Shown piece by piece: positions 31,639-40,175 of a DNA stretch of 64,000 nucleotides. The translations under genes and the position numbers were made by a program. Each line of letters starts with the position of its first letter. The first letter of the stretch is position 1. The DNA is taken from the NCBI RefSeq assembly GCF_041081105.1, contig NZ_CP163528.1, forward strand, positions 4,464,001 through 4,528,000, given 5' to 3'. This stretch comes from Promicromonospora sp. Populi (GTDB lineage: Bacteria > Actinomycetota > Actinomycetes > Actinomycetales > Cellulomonadaceae). The notes beneath the pieces are model-generated. The model had not been told where the DNA came from and did not search any database. It was given only the letters and a program-made list of their open reading frames with translations.

Positions 31639-33687
31639 ATGCAGGCAGCCGACCTTCCCCTGATCCGTACCGTCTCCCGGCCGACCGTCCACCCGGACGG
31701 CGCCTGGGCCGTCGTGGCCGTGACCCGGCCCGACCTCGACGCCGACGCAACCGTGGGCCAGCTCTGGCGGGTGCCCCTGGCACCGACCGACACGGGAGAC
31801 CCGGCCGACACCACCGGCGAGGCCGCCGATGCACCCCGCCGCCTCACCCGCGGATTCCGTGACACCGAGCCGCGCTTCTCGCCCGACGGCGCCCTGGTCG
31901 CCTTCCTGCGCGCGCAGCCGCAGGGCGCGCCGCAGCTCTGGGTGCTGCCGACCGAGGGCGGCGAGGCCGTGCAGGTCACCGACCGCAAGCTCGGGGTGAG
32001 CGACTTCCGCTGGTCCCCGGACGGCAAGAGCCTCGCGTTCCTGAGCCGGGAGCCCGAGCCGGGGCGCTACGGCTCCGTCGAGGGCCTCGCCGCCAACGCC
32101 GAGGGGCCGCGTCGTTTCACCGAATGGAGCTGGACCCGCAACGGCCTGGGTTACCACCGCGACCGCCCGCAGCACGTGTTCCTCGTCGACGTGCCCGACG
32201 TCACCGCCGAGCCCGTGGTCCAGCCCGCCCCGACCGTGCAGGGGGACGCCGAGCCCCGCCCCACGGTGCCGGAGCCGCGCCGGGTGACCACCGACGACGT
32301 CGACCACAGCGGTATCGCCTTTACGCCCGACGGCGGCTCGCTCGCCGTCCTGGCCGAGCTGGAGCAGGGCGCGGGCCAGGCGTTCCGCAACAGCCTGCGC
32401 GTGCTGCCGCTGACCGGCCCGGCTGGTGGTGGCTCCGAGGTCGAGCTCGGCACGCTCGCCCCGCACGCGGTCGCGTTCGGCCCGGGCGGCGAGCTCTACG
32501 TGCTCGCGACGGACCTCGGCCCCGAGGGCAAGGACTTCGTGGCCCGCAACGCCGCGCTGTACGTCCTGTCCGCCTGGGCCGATCCCGAGCCCCGCCGGCT
32601 GACCGACCCCGAGACGCAGGCATTCGGCGGCGAGCCCCTCCCGCTGGCGGACGGCGGCGTGCTGCTCGCCCTGGAGACCCGCGGCACGCAGCAGGTGGTC
32701 CGGATCACCGACGACGGGGTCACAACCCAGCTGACCAGCGGCGACGTCGTGCTGTCGGGGTTCGGCGTCGGCGGCGGGACGCTGGCTGTCGCGTTCGGCG
32801 ACCCGGGCAGCTACGGCGACCTGGGGGTCGTGGACCTGGCCGGTCCGGAGGGCGGCGCGCCCCGCCGTCTTACGGACTTCTCCGCGCCGCTGCGCGCCGC
32901 CGGCATAGTGACCCCCACCGAGCTGACCGTCACCGGGCGCGACGGGTACCCCGTGCACGGCTGGGTGGCGGTGCCCGACCCCGACAAGCACCCGGCCGGC
33001 AGCCACCCGACCCTGCTGATGATCCACGGCGGACCGTATGCGTCCTACAGCGCGGGGCTGTTCGACGAGACGCAGGTGCTGGTCGACGCCGGGTACGCCG
33101 TCGTGTACTGCAACCCGCGGGGCTCGATCGGCTACGGGCAGGCGCACGGCCGGGCGATCCGGCAGGCCATGGGCACCGTGGATCTGCACGACGTGCTGGA
33201 CTTCCTCGACGGGGCCGTCGCGGCCGACGTGCGCCTGGACGGGTCCCGCGTGGGCGTGCTGGGCGGCTCCTACGGCGGGTACCTCACCGCCTGGACCATC
33301 GCGCACGACCACCGGTTCGCCGGCGCGATCGTGGAGCGCGGGTTCCTCGACCCGGACGTGTTCTTCGGGACCAGCGACATCGGCTCGTTCTTCAGTGCTC
33401 AGTACGTGGGCGAGACGCCGGAGCAGATCGCCGCGCAGTCGCCGCAGGCCGTCGCCGGGCAGGTGACCACACCCACGCTCGTGCTGCACTCCGAGCTGGA
33501 CCTGCGCTGCCCGCTGTCCCAGGCGGAGCGCTACTACTCGACCCTCAAGCGGAACGGGGTGGAGACGGAGCTGGTGGTCTTCCCCGGCGAGAACCACGAG
33601 CTGTCGCGGTCCGGGCGGCCGCGGCACCGGCAGCAGCGCTTCGAGGTGATCCTGGACTGGTGGAAGCGGTACCTACCGGTCGGATGA
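31639..33687 (+). CDS. S9 family prolyl oligopeptidase (acylaminoacyl-peptidase/DPP-like)
   Basis: 682 residues. An N-terminal beta-propeller (about 1-420, with FSPDGALVAFLR, WSPDGKSLAFLS and FTPDGGSLAVL blades) precedes the alpha/beta hydrolase. The catalytic triad is visible: Ser544 in GGSYGGYLT, Asp621 in HSELDLRCP and His653 in GENHELS. A cytoplasmic serine peptidase acting on short peptides is expected, since no signal peptide is seen. ATG 31639 is 7 nt after TAATGT. A GNAT gene follows by 13 nt and may share the transcript. Confidence 0.93.
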   Translation: MQAADLPLIRTVSRPTVHPDGAWAVVAVTRPDLDADATVGQLWRVPLAPTDTGDPADTTGEAADAPRRLTRGFRDTEPRFSPDGALVAFLRAQPQGAPQLWVLPTEGGEAVQVTDRKLGVSDFRWSPDGKSLAFLSREPEPGRYGSVEGLAANAEGPRRFTEWSWTRNGLGYHRDRPQHVFLVDVPDVTAEPVVQPAPTVQGDAEPRPTVPEPRRVTTDDVDHSGIAFTPDGGSLAVLAELEQGAGQAFRNSLRVLPLTGPAGGGSEVELGTLAPHAVAFGPGGELYVLATDLGPEGKDFVARNAALYVLSAWADPEPRRLTDPETQAFGGEPLPLADGGVLLALETRGTQQVVRITDDGVTTQLTSGDVVLSGFGVGGGTLAVAFGDPGSYGDLGVVDLAGPEGGAPRRLTDFSAPLRAAGIVTPTELTVTGRDGYPVHGWVAVPDPDKHPAGSHPTLLMIHGGPYASYSAGLFDETQVLVDAGYAVVYCNPRGSIGYGQAHGRAIRQAMGTVDLHDVLDFLDGAVAADVRLDGSRVGVLGGSYGGYLTAWTIAHDHRFAGAIVERGFLDPDVFFGTSDIGSFFSAQYVGETPEQIAAQSPQAVAGQVTTPTLVLHSELDLRCPLSQAERYYSTLKRNGVETELVVFPGENHELSRSGRPRHRQQRFEVILDWWKRYLPVG

Positions 33688-33700
33688 GAGCATCTTCCCT

Positions 33701-34174
33701 GTGCAGATCATTACCGCCCCGCTAGCCCAGCTCGATGTTGTCATCGCGTATGGGGTCTGGAAGCTGCGCCAGGACGTGTTCGTAGTCGAGCAGGACTGCC
33801 CGTACTTCGACCTGGACGGCCGCGATCTCGAACCGGGGGCCGTCCAGATCGTGGGCCTCGGCGAGGCTGCCCCCGACTCGGTGTCCGACGGCGGGACCCG
33901 CGTGCTCGGCACCGCCCGCGTGCTCGACGACGGCGACGCCTGGCGCGTCGGCCGAGTCGCCCTGGTCAAGGGCGCGCGGGGCAAGGGGCACGCTGACGAC
34001 CTGATGCGCGCGGCCCTGCGGCACATCGAGGCGGCGGGCGACGACCGCGACGTCGTGCTGGACGCTCAGTCGCCGCTCGCGCCCTGGTACGGCAAGCACG
34101 GGTTCGTCGCGGACGGCGCCGAGTTCATGGAGGACGGGATCCTGCACACGCCGATGCGCCTCGTACGGGGCTGA
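33701..34174 (+). CDS. GNAT N-acetyltransferase, ElaA-like
   Basis: 157 residues. The ElaA pattern is clear: WKLRQDVFVVEQDCPYFDLDGRDLE at the N terminus (read as two halves), RVGRVALVKGARGKGHADDLM giving the acetyl-CoA pyrophosphate loop, and LAPWYGKHGFVADG near the end. Substrate unknown. Start GTG 33701, 13 nt after the peptidase stop. The gene ends 18 nt before the convergent exopolysaccharide priming transferase. Confidence 0.87.
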   Translation: MQIITAPLAQLDVVIAYGVWKLRQDVFVVEQDCPYFDLDGRDLEPGAVQIVGLGEAAPDSVSDGGTRVLGTARVLDDGDAWRVGRVALVKGARGKGHADDLMRAALRHIEAAGDDRDVVLDAQSPLAPWYGKHGFVADGAEFMEDGILHTPMRLVRG

Positions 34175-34192
34175 CACGCCCGAAACGACGGG

Positions 34193-35767
34193 TCAGTAGG
34201 CGCCGCGACCCGAGAGGACCGCGCGGGCCGTCTGGGCGAGGATCAGCAGGTCCAGGAACGGCGTCCAGTTTTCCGCGTAGTAGACGTCGAGCCGCACCGA
34301 CTCCTCCCAGGACAGGTCGGACCGGCCGGTGACCTGCCACAGGCCCGTCATCCCGGGCTTGACCAGCAGGCGGCGCCGCATGCGCTCCTCGTAGGCCGCG
34401 ACCTCGCGGGGCAGCGGCGGGCGGGGGCCGACGAGGCTCATGTGCCCGCGCAGGACGTTGAAGAGCTGGGGCAGCTCGTCGAGCGAGTACCGGCGCAGGA
34501 AGCGCCCGACGCGGGTGACACGCGGGTCGGCCCGCATCTTGAACAGGGGGCCGGACCCCTCGTTGGCGGCGGCCAGCGAGACGACGTCGCGGTCGGCGCC
34601 GACGTACATGGTGCGGAACTTGACCATGGGGAACGTGCGCCCGTTGCGGCCGACGCGGTGCGACAGGTAGAACACGGGCCCCTGGCTGGTCGTCGCCACG
34701 GCCACCGTGATGGCCAGCAGGAGCGGTGAGACCAGGATCGTGAGCAGGGCGGTCAGGCCCCAGTCCATGACCTGCTTCACGGAGAACTTGGCGCCCACGA
34801 ACCGGGGCGTGTCCACGTGCAGCAGGGACATCCCCGGGGCGGGGGAGACCGTGATCCGGGGGACGGCGACGTCGGCCAGCTCGGCCGTGAGCATCAGGTC
34901 CACGCCGTGGCGTTCGAGCTCCCAGCCCAGCTGTCGCACGTCGTCGGCGGTGATCTCGTGCGAGCTGCTCACTGCCACCGCGCCGGCCCCGATCTCGTGC
35001 GCGGTCTGCCCGACGTCGCTGAGGTCGCCGAGGACGGGGACCCCGCTGATCGTCTCGTCGGGCCTCAGCGCGCCGGACGGCACGCACGCGCCGACCACTA
35101 CGAACTCCTGCTCCGGCGCGCCGTTCAGCAGCCGGATCAGGCGCGCGGCCTGCTCCCTGCTCCCGATCGCCAGCAGGATGGTCAGGCCGCCGTCACCGCG
35201 GCGCCGCTGGCGCAGCAGGTGCTGCCGCCAGGCATACCGCGACGCGACGAGGCCGACCATGCCGAGGGGGAAGGCGACGAGCAGCAGGGGACGCGCCTCG
35301 GAGTAGTTGGTCACCCAGGCGATCAGGACGATCAGGCTGAACGACTTCCAGGTCGCGTCGAGGACACGCTGGTACTCGGACATGCCGCGGCCGAAAAAGC
35401 GCGCGTCGTACGAACGGTTGGTGGCCAGCGCGGCGAGCCAGACCGTGGCCAGCAGCAGAGCGGCGGCCGCGTGCAGCGGGAGGCCGAGGGACCCCTGCGG
35501 CGTGGCGCCGAACACGAGCTGCGACCCGTACGCCGCGATCAGGGTGGCGCCGACCACCATGGTGTCGGTGAGCCGGAGCCGTGCCTGGTACCCGGCCTGC
35601 CAGCCGGTCCGCGCCCGCGGCGCCGCGACCAGGCGCGGTCCGGCGTGGGCTTCGGGGACCCCTTGGGCGCCGTCGGGGGAGGCCTCGACCGGCGTCCGGT
35701 GCTGCACCGGAAAGAGCAGAGGCAGCCCGCCGTCAACCGATTGAGCGCTCAAGTTCGACCCCTTCAT
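34193..35767 (-). CDS. Exopolysaccharide priming phosphoglycosyltransferase (polyisoprenyl-phosphate hexose-1-P transferase)
   Basis: 524 residues. The WcaJ/WbaP-type layout is seen: about four N-terminal helices (70-180), a CoA-binding-like Rossmann segment (LLAIGSREQAARLIRLL), a membrane segment, and the catalytic bacterial sugar transferase domain with GPVFYLSHRVGRNGRTFPMVKFRTMY, RRYSLDELPQLFNVLRG, MSLVGPRPPLPREV and KPGMTGLWQVTGRSDLSWE (parts quoted separately). It starts the repeat unit by moving a sugar-1-phosphate onto undecaprenyl phosphate. First gene of the locus, divergent from a GT4 gene across 277 bp. Confidence 0.95.
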   Translation of the reverse strand: MKGSNLSAQSVDGGLPLLFPVQHRTPVEASPDGAQGVPEAHAGPRLVAAPRARTGWQAGYQARLRLTDTMVVGATLIAAYGSQLVFGATPQGSLGLPLHAAAALLLATVWLAALATNRSYDARFFGRGMSEYQRVLDATWKSFSLIVLIAWVTNYSEARPLLLVAFPLGMVGLVASRYAWRQHLLRQRRRGDGGLTILLAIGSREQAARLIRLLNGAPEQEFVVVGACVPSGALRPDETISGVPVLGDLSDVGQTAHEIGAGAVAVSSSHEITADDVRQLGWELERHGVDLMLTAELADVAVPRITVSPAPGMSLLHVDTPRFVGAKFSVKQVMDWGLTALLTILVSPLLLAITVAVATTSQGPVFYLSHRVGRNGRTFPMVKFRTMYVGADRDVVSLAAANEGSGPLFKMRADPRVTRVGRFLRRYSLDELPQLFNVLRGHMSLVGPRPPLPREVAAYEERMRRRLLVKPGMTGLWQVTGRSDLSWEESVRLDVYYAENWTPFLDLLILAQTARAVLSGRGAY

Positions 35768-36044
35768 GCCGGGTGGGATTGCCTGGACGAAAACCGTCGC
35801 TTCGCATGGTCGGGGCGGACGGCGCGGCTGTTCGCGGCTGAACGCAACGTTACGGTGAAGCGACGGACAATGCCCCTTGAACCCCCAGAACTCACCCGGT
35901 ACTTCTCAATTTTCACCTCTTGGGCGGGCGAGTTCCCGAGTTGAAACCATATTTCGCCCATAGAACCCCAGCGGGCGGAGTTCACCCGGTCCAAGACCCC
36001 CTGCTTGGTGCCCGTCCGGTACCTGGCTGGCACAGTTGACGGAC
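35768..36044. promoter_or_regulatory. Divergent promoter region at the left end of the exopolysaccharide locus
   Basis: 277 bp without a gene, locally AT-richer (35890-35970). It contains CTCACCCGG (35891), TTTTCACCT (35910) and TTCACCC (35981-35987). The last ends 32 nt before TACCTG (36020-36025), a possible -10 for the GT4 gene at 36045, the same geometry as at 37299, 46604 and 56475. Confidence 0.45.
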
Positions 36045-37223
36045 ATGACGACCGTTCTGCTCGCGCACGCCTCGGTGGAGCTTTACGGCTCCGATCTCCA
36101 GCTGGTCGAGACCGCGGCGGGATGTGTCGAAGTCGGCGCCGACGTCGTGGTGGTGCTGCCCGGGGATGGGCCGCTCGCCGAGCTGCTGCGCGGCGTGGGT
36201 GCGCGCGTCGAGGTGCTCGACGCGCCGGTGCTGCGCAAGGCGCACCTGACGCCGCGGGGCATCGTCGGCCTGGGGGTCCGCACGCTGCGGGCGCTCGGCC
36301 CGATGGTGCGGCTGATCCGGCGGGTGCAGCCCGACGCCGTCCTGGTCAACACCCTCACCATCCCGGCCTGGCTGGTCGCGGCGCGGCTCGCCGGCGTCGC
36401 CCCCGTGTGCCACGTGCACGAGGCGGAGGCCGACGCGCCGTGGATCCTCCGGGTCGGGCTCGCGGCCCCGCTGCTGCTCGCCCGGGACGTCGTGGTGAAC
36501 TCGACGGCGGCGCGCGACGTCGTTGTGTCGGCGCTGCCCGTCCTTAGGCAGCGCACGCGGGTGGTCTACAACGGCGTGCCGGCGCTGGCCGGCGGCGGCG
36601 ATGCGGCGCCGTCCCCGGGTGCGAACACCGGCACCGGCTCGGCGTCCGACCCGGTTCGGGTGGTGCTCGTGGGCCGCCTGTCCCCGCGCAAGGGCAATGA
36701 CGTGGCGCTCGAGGCCGTGGCGTTGCTGCGGCGAGCGGGCCGGGACGTGCGGCTGACGCTGTGCGGGTCGGTGTTCGCCGGGTACGAGTGGTTCGAGGAG
36801 CAGCTCCGGGCGCGGGCCGACGAGGCCGACCTGGCCGGGGCGGTGCAGCTCGTGGGGTACGCCGACCCGTGGGAGTGGTTCGCCCGGGCCGACGTCGTCG
36901 TTGTGCCCTCGCGGGTGGAGCCCTTCGGGAACGTGGCGGTCCAGGCGATGCTCGCCGGGCGGCCCGTGGTCGCGAGCCGCACCCAGGGGCTCGCGGAGAT
37001 CGTGCGCGACGGGGAGACCGGCCTGCTCGTGCCACCCGACGACCCGGCCGCTCTCGCCGGGGCGGTCGCGGAGCTGATCGACGACCCGGTGCGCGCGTCG
37101 GCGCTCGCGGAGGCCGGGCGCCTGGACGCGGCGGAGCGGTTCGGGGTGCAGCGCTACCGGGCGCAGATGGGGCGGCTCCTGGTGGTGCGACGCGCCGTCG
37201 TCCGCGTGGCGCCGGAGGGCTGA
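36045..37223 (+). CDS. Glycosyltransferase family 4
   Basis: 392 residues, GT-B fold. The N-terminal domain starts VLLAHASVELYGSDLQLVE (the YGSD acceptor loop of polysaccharide GT4s). The C-terminal domain has VVLVGRLSPRKGNDVALEA and the donor-binding segment VVPSRVEPFGNVAVQAMLAG with its E-x7-type pair, then EIVRDGETGLLVPPDDP. Adds one sugar to the lipid-linked repeat unit. ATG 36045 is preferred; TTG 36036 is in frame. A 128-nt gap with a regulatory palindrome separates it from the next gene. Confidence 0.9.
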   Translation: MTTVLLAHASVELYGSDLQLVETAAGCVEVGADVVVVLPGDGPLAELLRGVGARVEVLDAPVLRKAHLTPRGIVGLGVRTLRALGPMVRLIRRVQPDAVLVNTLTIPAWLVAARLAGVAPVCHVHEAEADAPWILRVGLAAPLLLARDVVVNSTAARDVVVSALPVLRQRTRVVYNGVPALAGGGDAAPSPGANTGTGSASDPVRVVLVGRLSPRKGNDVALEAVALLRRAGRDVRLTLCGSVFAGYEWFEEQLRARADEADLAGAVQLVGYADPWEWFARADVVVVPSRVEPFGNVAVQAMLAGRPVVASRTQGLAEIVRDGETGLLVPPDDPAALAGAVAELIDDPVRASALAEAGRLDAAERFGVQRYRAQMGRLLVVRRAVVRVAPEG

Positions 37224-37283
37224 CGGGCTAAAAGCGGAACAGCATCACTGATTCGCCCAGGAGGGGTGAAAATGGCAAGAGGC

Positions 37284-37305
37284 GGGTGAAAATACATGTT
37301 CACCC
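37284..37305. promoter_or_regulatory. Inverted repeat GGGTGAA-N8-TTCACCC, candidate operator
   Basis: GGGTGAA 37284-37290 and TTCACCC 37299-37305; a third heptamer, GGGTGAA, is at 37264-37270. The right half ends 34 nt before the -10 TACGCT (37340-37345) of the leaderless gene at 37352. That puts the site at -68 to -47, just upstream of where -35 would be, a typical activator position. The same arrangement recurs at 56461-56481. Confidence 0.6.
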
Positions 37306-37351
37306 CTTCTCTGGGTGTTCCAGGCATCTGGCCCCGACCTACGCTCCCGGC

Positions 37352-38557
37352 ATGCCCTCAAAACCCCTGCACATCGCGATGGTCGGGACCCGTGGCGTCC
37401 CGGCGCGTTACGGAGGGTTCGAGACAGCCGTGGAGGAGATCGGGTCCCGGCTCGCCGCACGCGGGCACCGCGTGCGGACCTACTGCCGGCGCGACCCCGC
37501 GGCGGAAGCCGACGGAGCCCCTCAGCTCACGCGACACCTGGGCATGGAGCTCGTCACGCTGCCCGCGATGCGCCGCCGGTCCCTGGAGACGCTGAGCCAC
37601 ACGGCCCTGTCCGTAGCGCACCTGGCGACGCACCGCACGGACGTCGCGTTCGTGTTCAACGCGGCCAACGCGCCGCTGCTGCCCGTGCTGCGCGCGGTGC
37701 GCATCCCGGTCGCGACCCACGTCGACGGGCTGGAGTGGCGCCGCGCCAAGTGGGGTCCGACCGGCCGTAGGTACTACCGGGCCGCCGAGACCGTGGCGGT
37801 GCGGCTCTCGGACGCCCTCATCGCGGACGCGCAGGGGATCGCCGACTACTACCGCGACGAGTACAACGCGGAGAGCCGCCTCATCACGTACGGTGCGCCC
37901 GACCTGTCCGACGTCGGGCAGGACCGCCTTGCCGAGCTCGACCTGACCGCGGACGGATACCACCTGGTGGTCGCGCGGTTCGAGCCGGAGAACCACGTCG
38001 ACGTGATCGTCGAGGGGTACGTGGCCAGCGATGCGGTGCGCCCGCTCGTCGTCGTCGGCTCCGCGCCCTATGCGCACGAGTACACCGAGCGGATCTCGGC
38101 GCTCGCGGCCGGCGACTCCCGGGTGCGCCTGCTGGGCGGGGTGTGGGACCAGGCGCTGCTGGACCAGCTGTACGCCGGGGCCTTGACCTACCTGCACGGA
38201 CACTCGGTCGGCGGGACCAATCCGTCGCTGCTGAGGGCGATCGGCGGCGGCACCGCTACCGCCGCGTACGACGTCGGGTTCAACCGCGAGGTCCTCGGGG
38301 AGGCCGGCTGGTACTTCCGCACCCCGGCCGACGTCGGCGCGCGGGTCATCGAGGCCGAGGGTGACCTCGCGGCCGCCGCCGCCCGGGGCAAGACCCTCGC
38401 CGAGCAGGCGACCGCCTACGACTGGGACGTGGTCACGGACGGATACGAGCGGCTCGCGCTCGACCTCGCCACCCGTGGCACGCCGGGCCCCAAGCCCTTC
38501 GCCCGTCGCAAGCACTCCCCGCAGTGGGCCTGGTCGGAAGGTGGTGCTGCGCGATGA
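37352..38557 (+). CDS. DUF1972-type glycosyltransferase (rhamnosyltransferase-like)
   Basis: 401 residues. The N terminus IAMVGTRGVPARYGGFETAVEEIG is the DUF1972 signature; the GT4 C-terminal domain follows with VVARFEPENHVDVIVEGY, GGVWDQALLDQLYAGALTYLHGHSVGGTNPSLLRA (read in pieces) and NREVLGEAGWYF. Related enzymes transfer rhamnose in polysaccharide pathways, so a deoxyhexose donor is a guess. ATG 37352 follows TACGCT by 6 nt (leaderless), so this is a promoter-proximal gene. It overlaps the CDP-alcohol transferase by ATGA. Confidence 0.9.
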   Translation: MPSKPLHIAMVGTRGVPARYGGFETAVEEIGSRLAARGHRVRTYCRRDPAAEADGAPQLTRHLGMELVTLPAMRRRSLETLSHTALSVAHLATHRTDVAFVFNAANAPLLPVLRAVRIPVATHVDGLEWRRAKWGPTGRRYYRAAETVAVRLSDALIADAQGIADYYRDEYNAESRLITYGAPDLSDVGQDRLAELDLTADGYHLVVARFEPENHVDVIVEGYVASDAVRPLVVVGSAPYAHEYTERISALAAGDSRVRLLGGVWDQALLDQLYAGALTYLHGHSVGGTNPSLLRAIGGGTATAAYDVGFNREVLGEAGWYFRTPADVGARVIEAEGDLAAAAARGKTLAEQATAYDWDVVTDGYERLALDLATRGTPGPKPFARRKHSPQWAWSEGGAAR

Positions 38558-39285
38558 GCACAGAAGTCCGCGAGTCGTACCGCGAGGTCGTGGCCCGGCT
38601 CGGCACGGCGCAGAAGGGGGCCGCACGAGGCGCCCCGGCGTACTCGCGGTTCATCAACCGCCGCATCGGCAGATACCTCGCGGCCGCCGCCTACCAGGCG
38701 GGTCTCAGCCCGAACGCGGTCACGGGTGTGAGCGCCCTGTTCACGTTCAGCGGCATCGCGCTGCTGATCGCGCTGCCGCCCTCCTGGGGGCAGGGCATCG
38801 CCGTCGCGCTGCTGCTCGTTCTCGGTTACGCCTGGGACTCGGCGGACGGGCAGGTCGCCCGCCTGACCGGCCTCGGCAGCCCGGCCGGCGAGTGGCTCGA
38901 CCACGCGGTCGACGCGCTCAAGGTGGTCACCCTTCCGCTCGCGCTCGGGGTGGGTTTCGCGGTGCACGACGTCGTGGCGCCCGCCTGGCTGCTCGTTTTT
39001 GTCGTCTCGGCGATCATCAGCAGCGTCCTGTTCTTCGCCATGATCCTCACCGAGCAGCTCCGCCGGGCGCACGGCGTGCAGTCCCGGGCGGCGACCGAGG
39101 GCCGCTTCCCCTGGCTCCGGTCCGTCCTCGTGCTGCCCACCGACTACGGCGTGCTGTGCTGGACGTTCGTGCTGCTCGGCTCCCCGACGGTCTTCCTGTG
39201 GGTATACACCGCGATCACCGCCTGCACCCTCGGGTTCCTGGCACTCGCGCTGGTCAAGTGGTTCCGCGAGGTGCGGTCGCTATGA
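38554..39285 (+). CDS. CDP-alcohol phosphatidyltransferase family membrane enzyme
   Basis: 243 residues with about six helices. The complete metal/CDP motif D-x2-DG-x2-AR-x8-G-x3-D-x3-D is present (Asp95, Asp98, Gly99, Ala102, Arg103, Gly112, Asp116, Asp120). The family moves an alcohol phosphate between CDP-linked donors and alcohols. Here, coupled by ATGA overlaps between two glycosyltransferases, it most likely acts on the polysaccharide or its lipid carrier rather than in general phospholipid synthesis. The cytidylyltransferase-like gene at 56528 could supply its CDP-polyol. Known parallels pair a cytidylyltransferase with such an enzyme for inositol phosphate lipids. Confidence 0.9.
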   Translation: MSTEVRESYREVVARLGTAQKGAARGAPAYSRFINRRIGRYLAAAAYQAGLSPNAVTGVSALFTFSGIALLIALPPSWGQGIAVALLLVLGYAWDSADGQVARLTGLGSPAGEWLDHAVDALKVVTLPLALGVGFAVHDVVAPAWLLVFVVSAIISSVLFFAMILTEQLRRAHGVQSRAATEGRFPWLRSVLVLPTDYGVLCWTFVLLGSPTVFLWVYTAITACTLGFLALALVKWFREVRSL

Positions 39286-40175
39286 GCGTGCTCGACGGCG
39301 TGGCGGTGATCGTCGTCAACTACGGTTCCGCCGACCTGCTGGCGACGAACCTGGTCCGCACGGTCGGCGACAGCGGCGCGCGGGTAGTGGTCGTGGACAG
39401 CTTCAGCAGCCTGAAGGAGCGGGCGGCCATTACCCGCCTGGCCGCCGAGCACTGGTGGGACCTCCTGCTGCCCGAGACGAACGTCGGGTTCGGCGGCGGC
39501 TCGAACCTCGGCGCGGCGCACGCGCTGGCGGCCGGCTCCCGGGTGCTGGTGTTCCTCAACCCCGACGCGTGGACGGACCCGGCCGGCCTGTCGGCGCTCG
39601 CGTCGGCCGCTCGGTCGGCGGACCAGTTGTCTGACCGGGTGCTCGCCGCGCCGCGGATCCTGCGGCCCGACGGCGGGGTCTACTCGCGCGGCCTCACCTA
39701 CCTGCACCGCGCTGACGGCACCATGAGCGGCACTCGCACGGCGCCCGACGACGTCCCCTGGCTCAGCGGCGCTTGCCTGGCCCTCGGGGCGGAGCTCTGG
39801 TCGGAGCTCGGCGGTTTCGACGAGGACTACTTCCTGTACTGGGAGGACGTCGACCTGTCGTGGCGGGCCGCCGCGCTCGGGGCGCGGCTCCAGGTGGTCG
39901 ACGGCGCCCACGTGGTGCACGACGAAGGCGGGACCCAGGATTCCCGGGGCCGGGCCAAGAGCGAGACGTACTACCGGTACGACATCCGCAACCGGATGCT
40001 GTTCGCGCTCAAGAACCTCGCCCCGGCCGACGTGCGGCGCTGGCGGCGCGCCCTGCCCCAGGCCGCCCGGGCGGTGGCGCTACGGGGCGGGCGCCGGCAG
40101 TTCGTCGAAGGGATCGGGCCGTGGCGCGGGGTGGCGCGGGGTGTGGTGGACGCGCTCGGCGTGCGCGCTTCGTGA
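39282..40175 (+). CDS. Glycosyltransferase family 2 (rhamnosyltransferase-like)
   Basis: 297 residues, GT-A fold. VAVIVVNYGSADLLATNL opens the domain, LPETNVGFGGGSNLGAAHAL is the NxGFGxGxN segment of WbbL-type rhamnosyltransferases, FLNPDAW carries the metal-binding aspartate, and FDEDYFLYWEDVDLSWRA is the ED-type catalytic region. Adds a sugar to the repeat unit. ATG overlaps the previous stop (ATGA). Its TGA (40173-40175) abuts the TGA of the convergent next gene with no base between (TGATCA). Confidence 0.92.
   Translation: MSVLDGVAVIVVNYGSADLLATNLVRTVGDSGARVVVVDSFSSLKERAAITRLAAEHWWDLLLPETNVGFGGGSNLGAAHALAAGSRVLVFLNPDAWTDPAGLSALASAARSADQLSDRVLAAPRILRPDGGVYSRGLTYLHRADGTMSGTRTAPDDVPWLSGACLALGAELWSELGGFDEDYFLYWEDVDLSWRAAALGARLQVVDGAHVVHDEGGTQDSRGRAKSETYYRYDIRNRMLFALKNLAPADVRRWRRALPQAARAVALRGGRRQFVEGIGPWRGVARGVVDALGVRAS

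Noticed and set aside
37299..37305. TTCACCC as a -35 element of an alternative sigma factor
   Set aside because: It ends 32-34 nt before the -10 boxes, twice the distance a -35/-10 pair allows.
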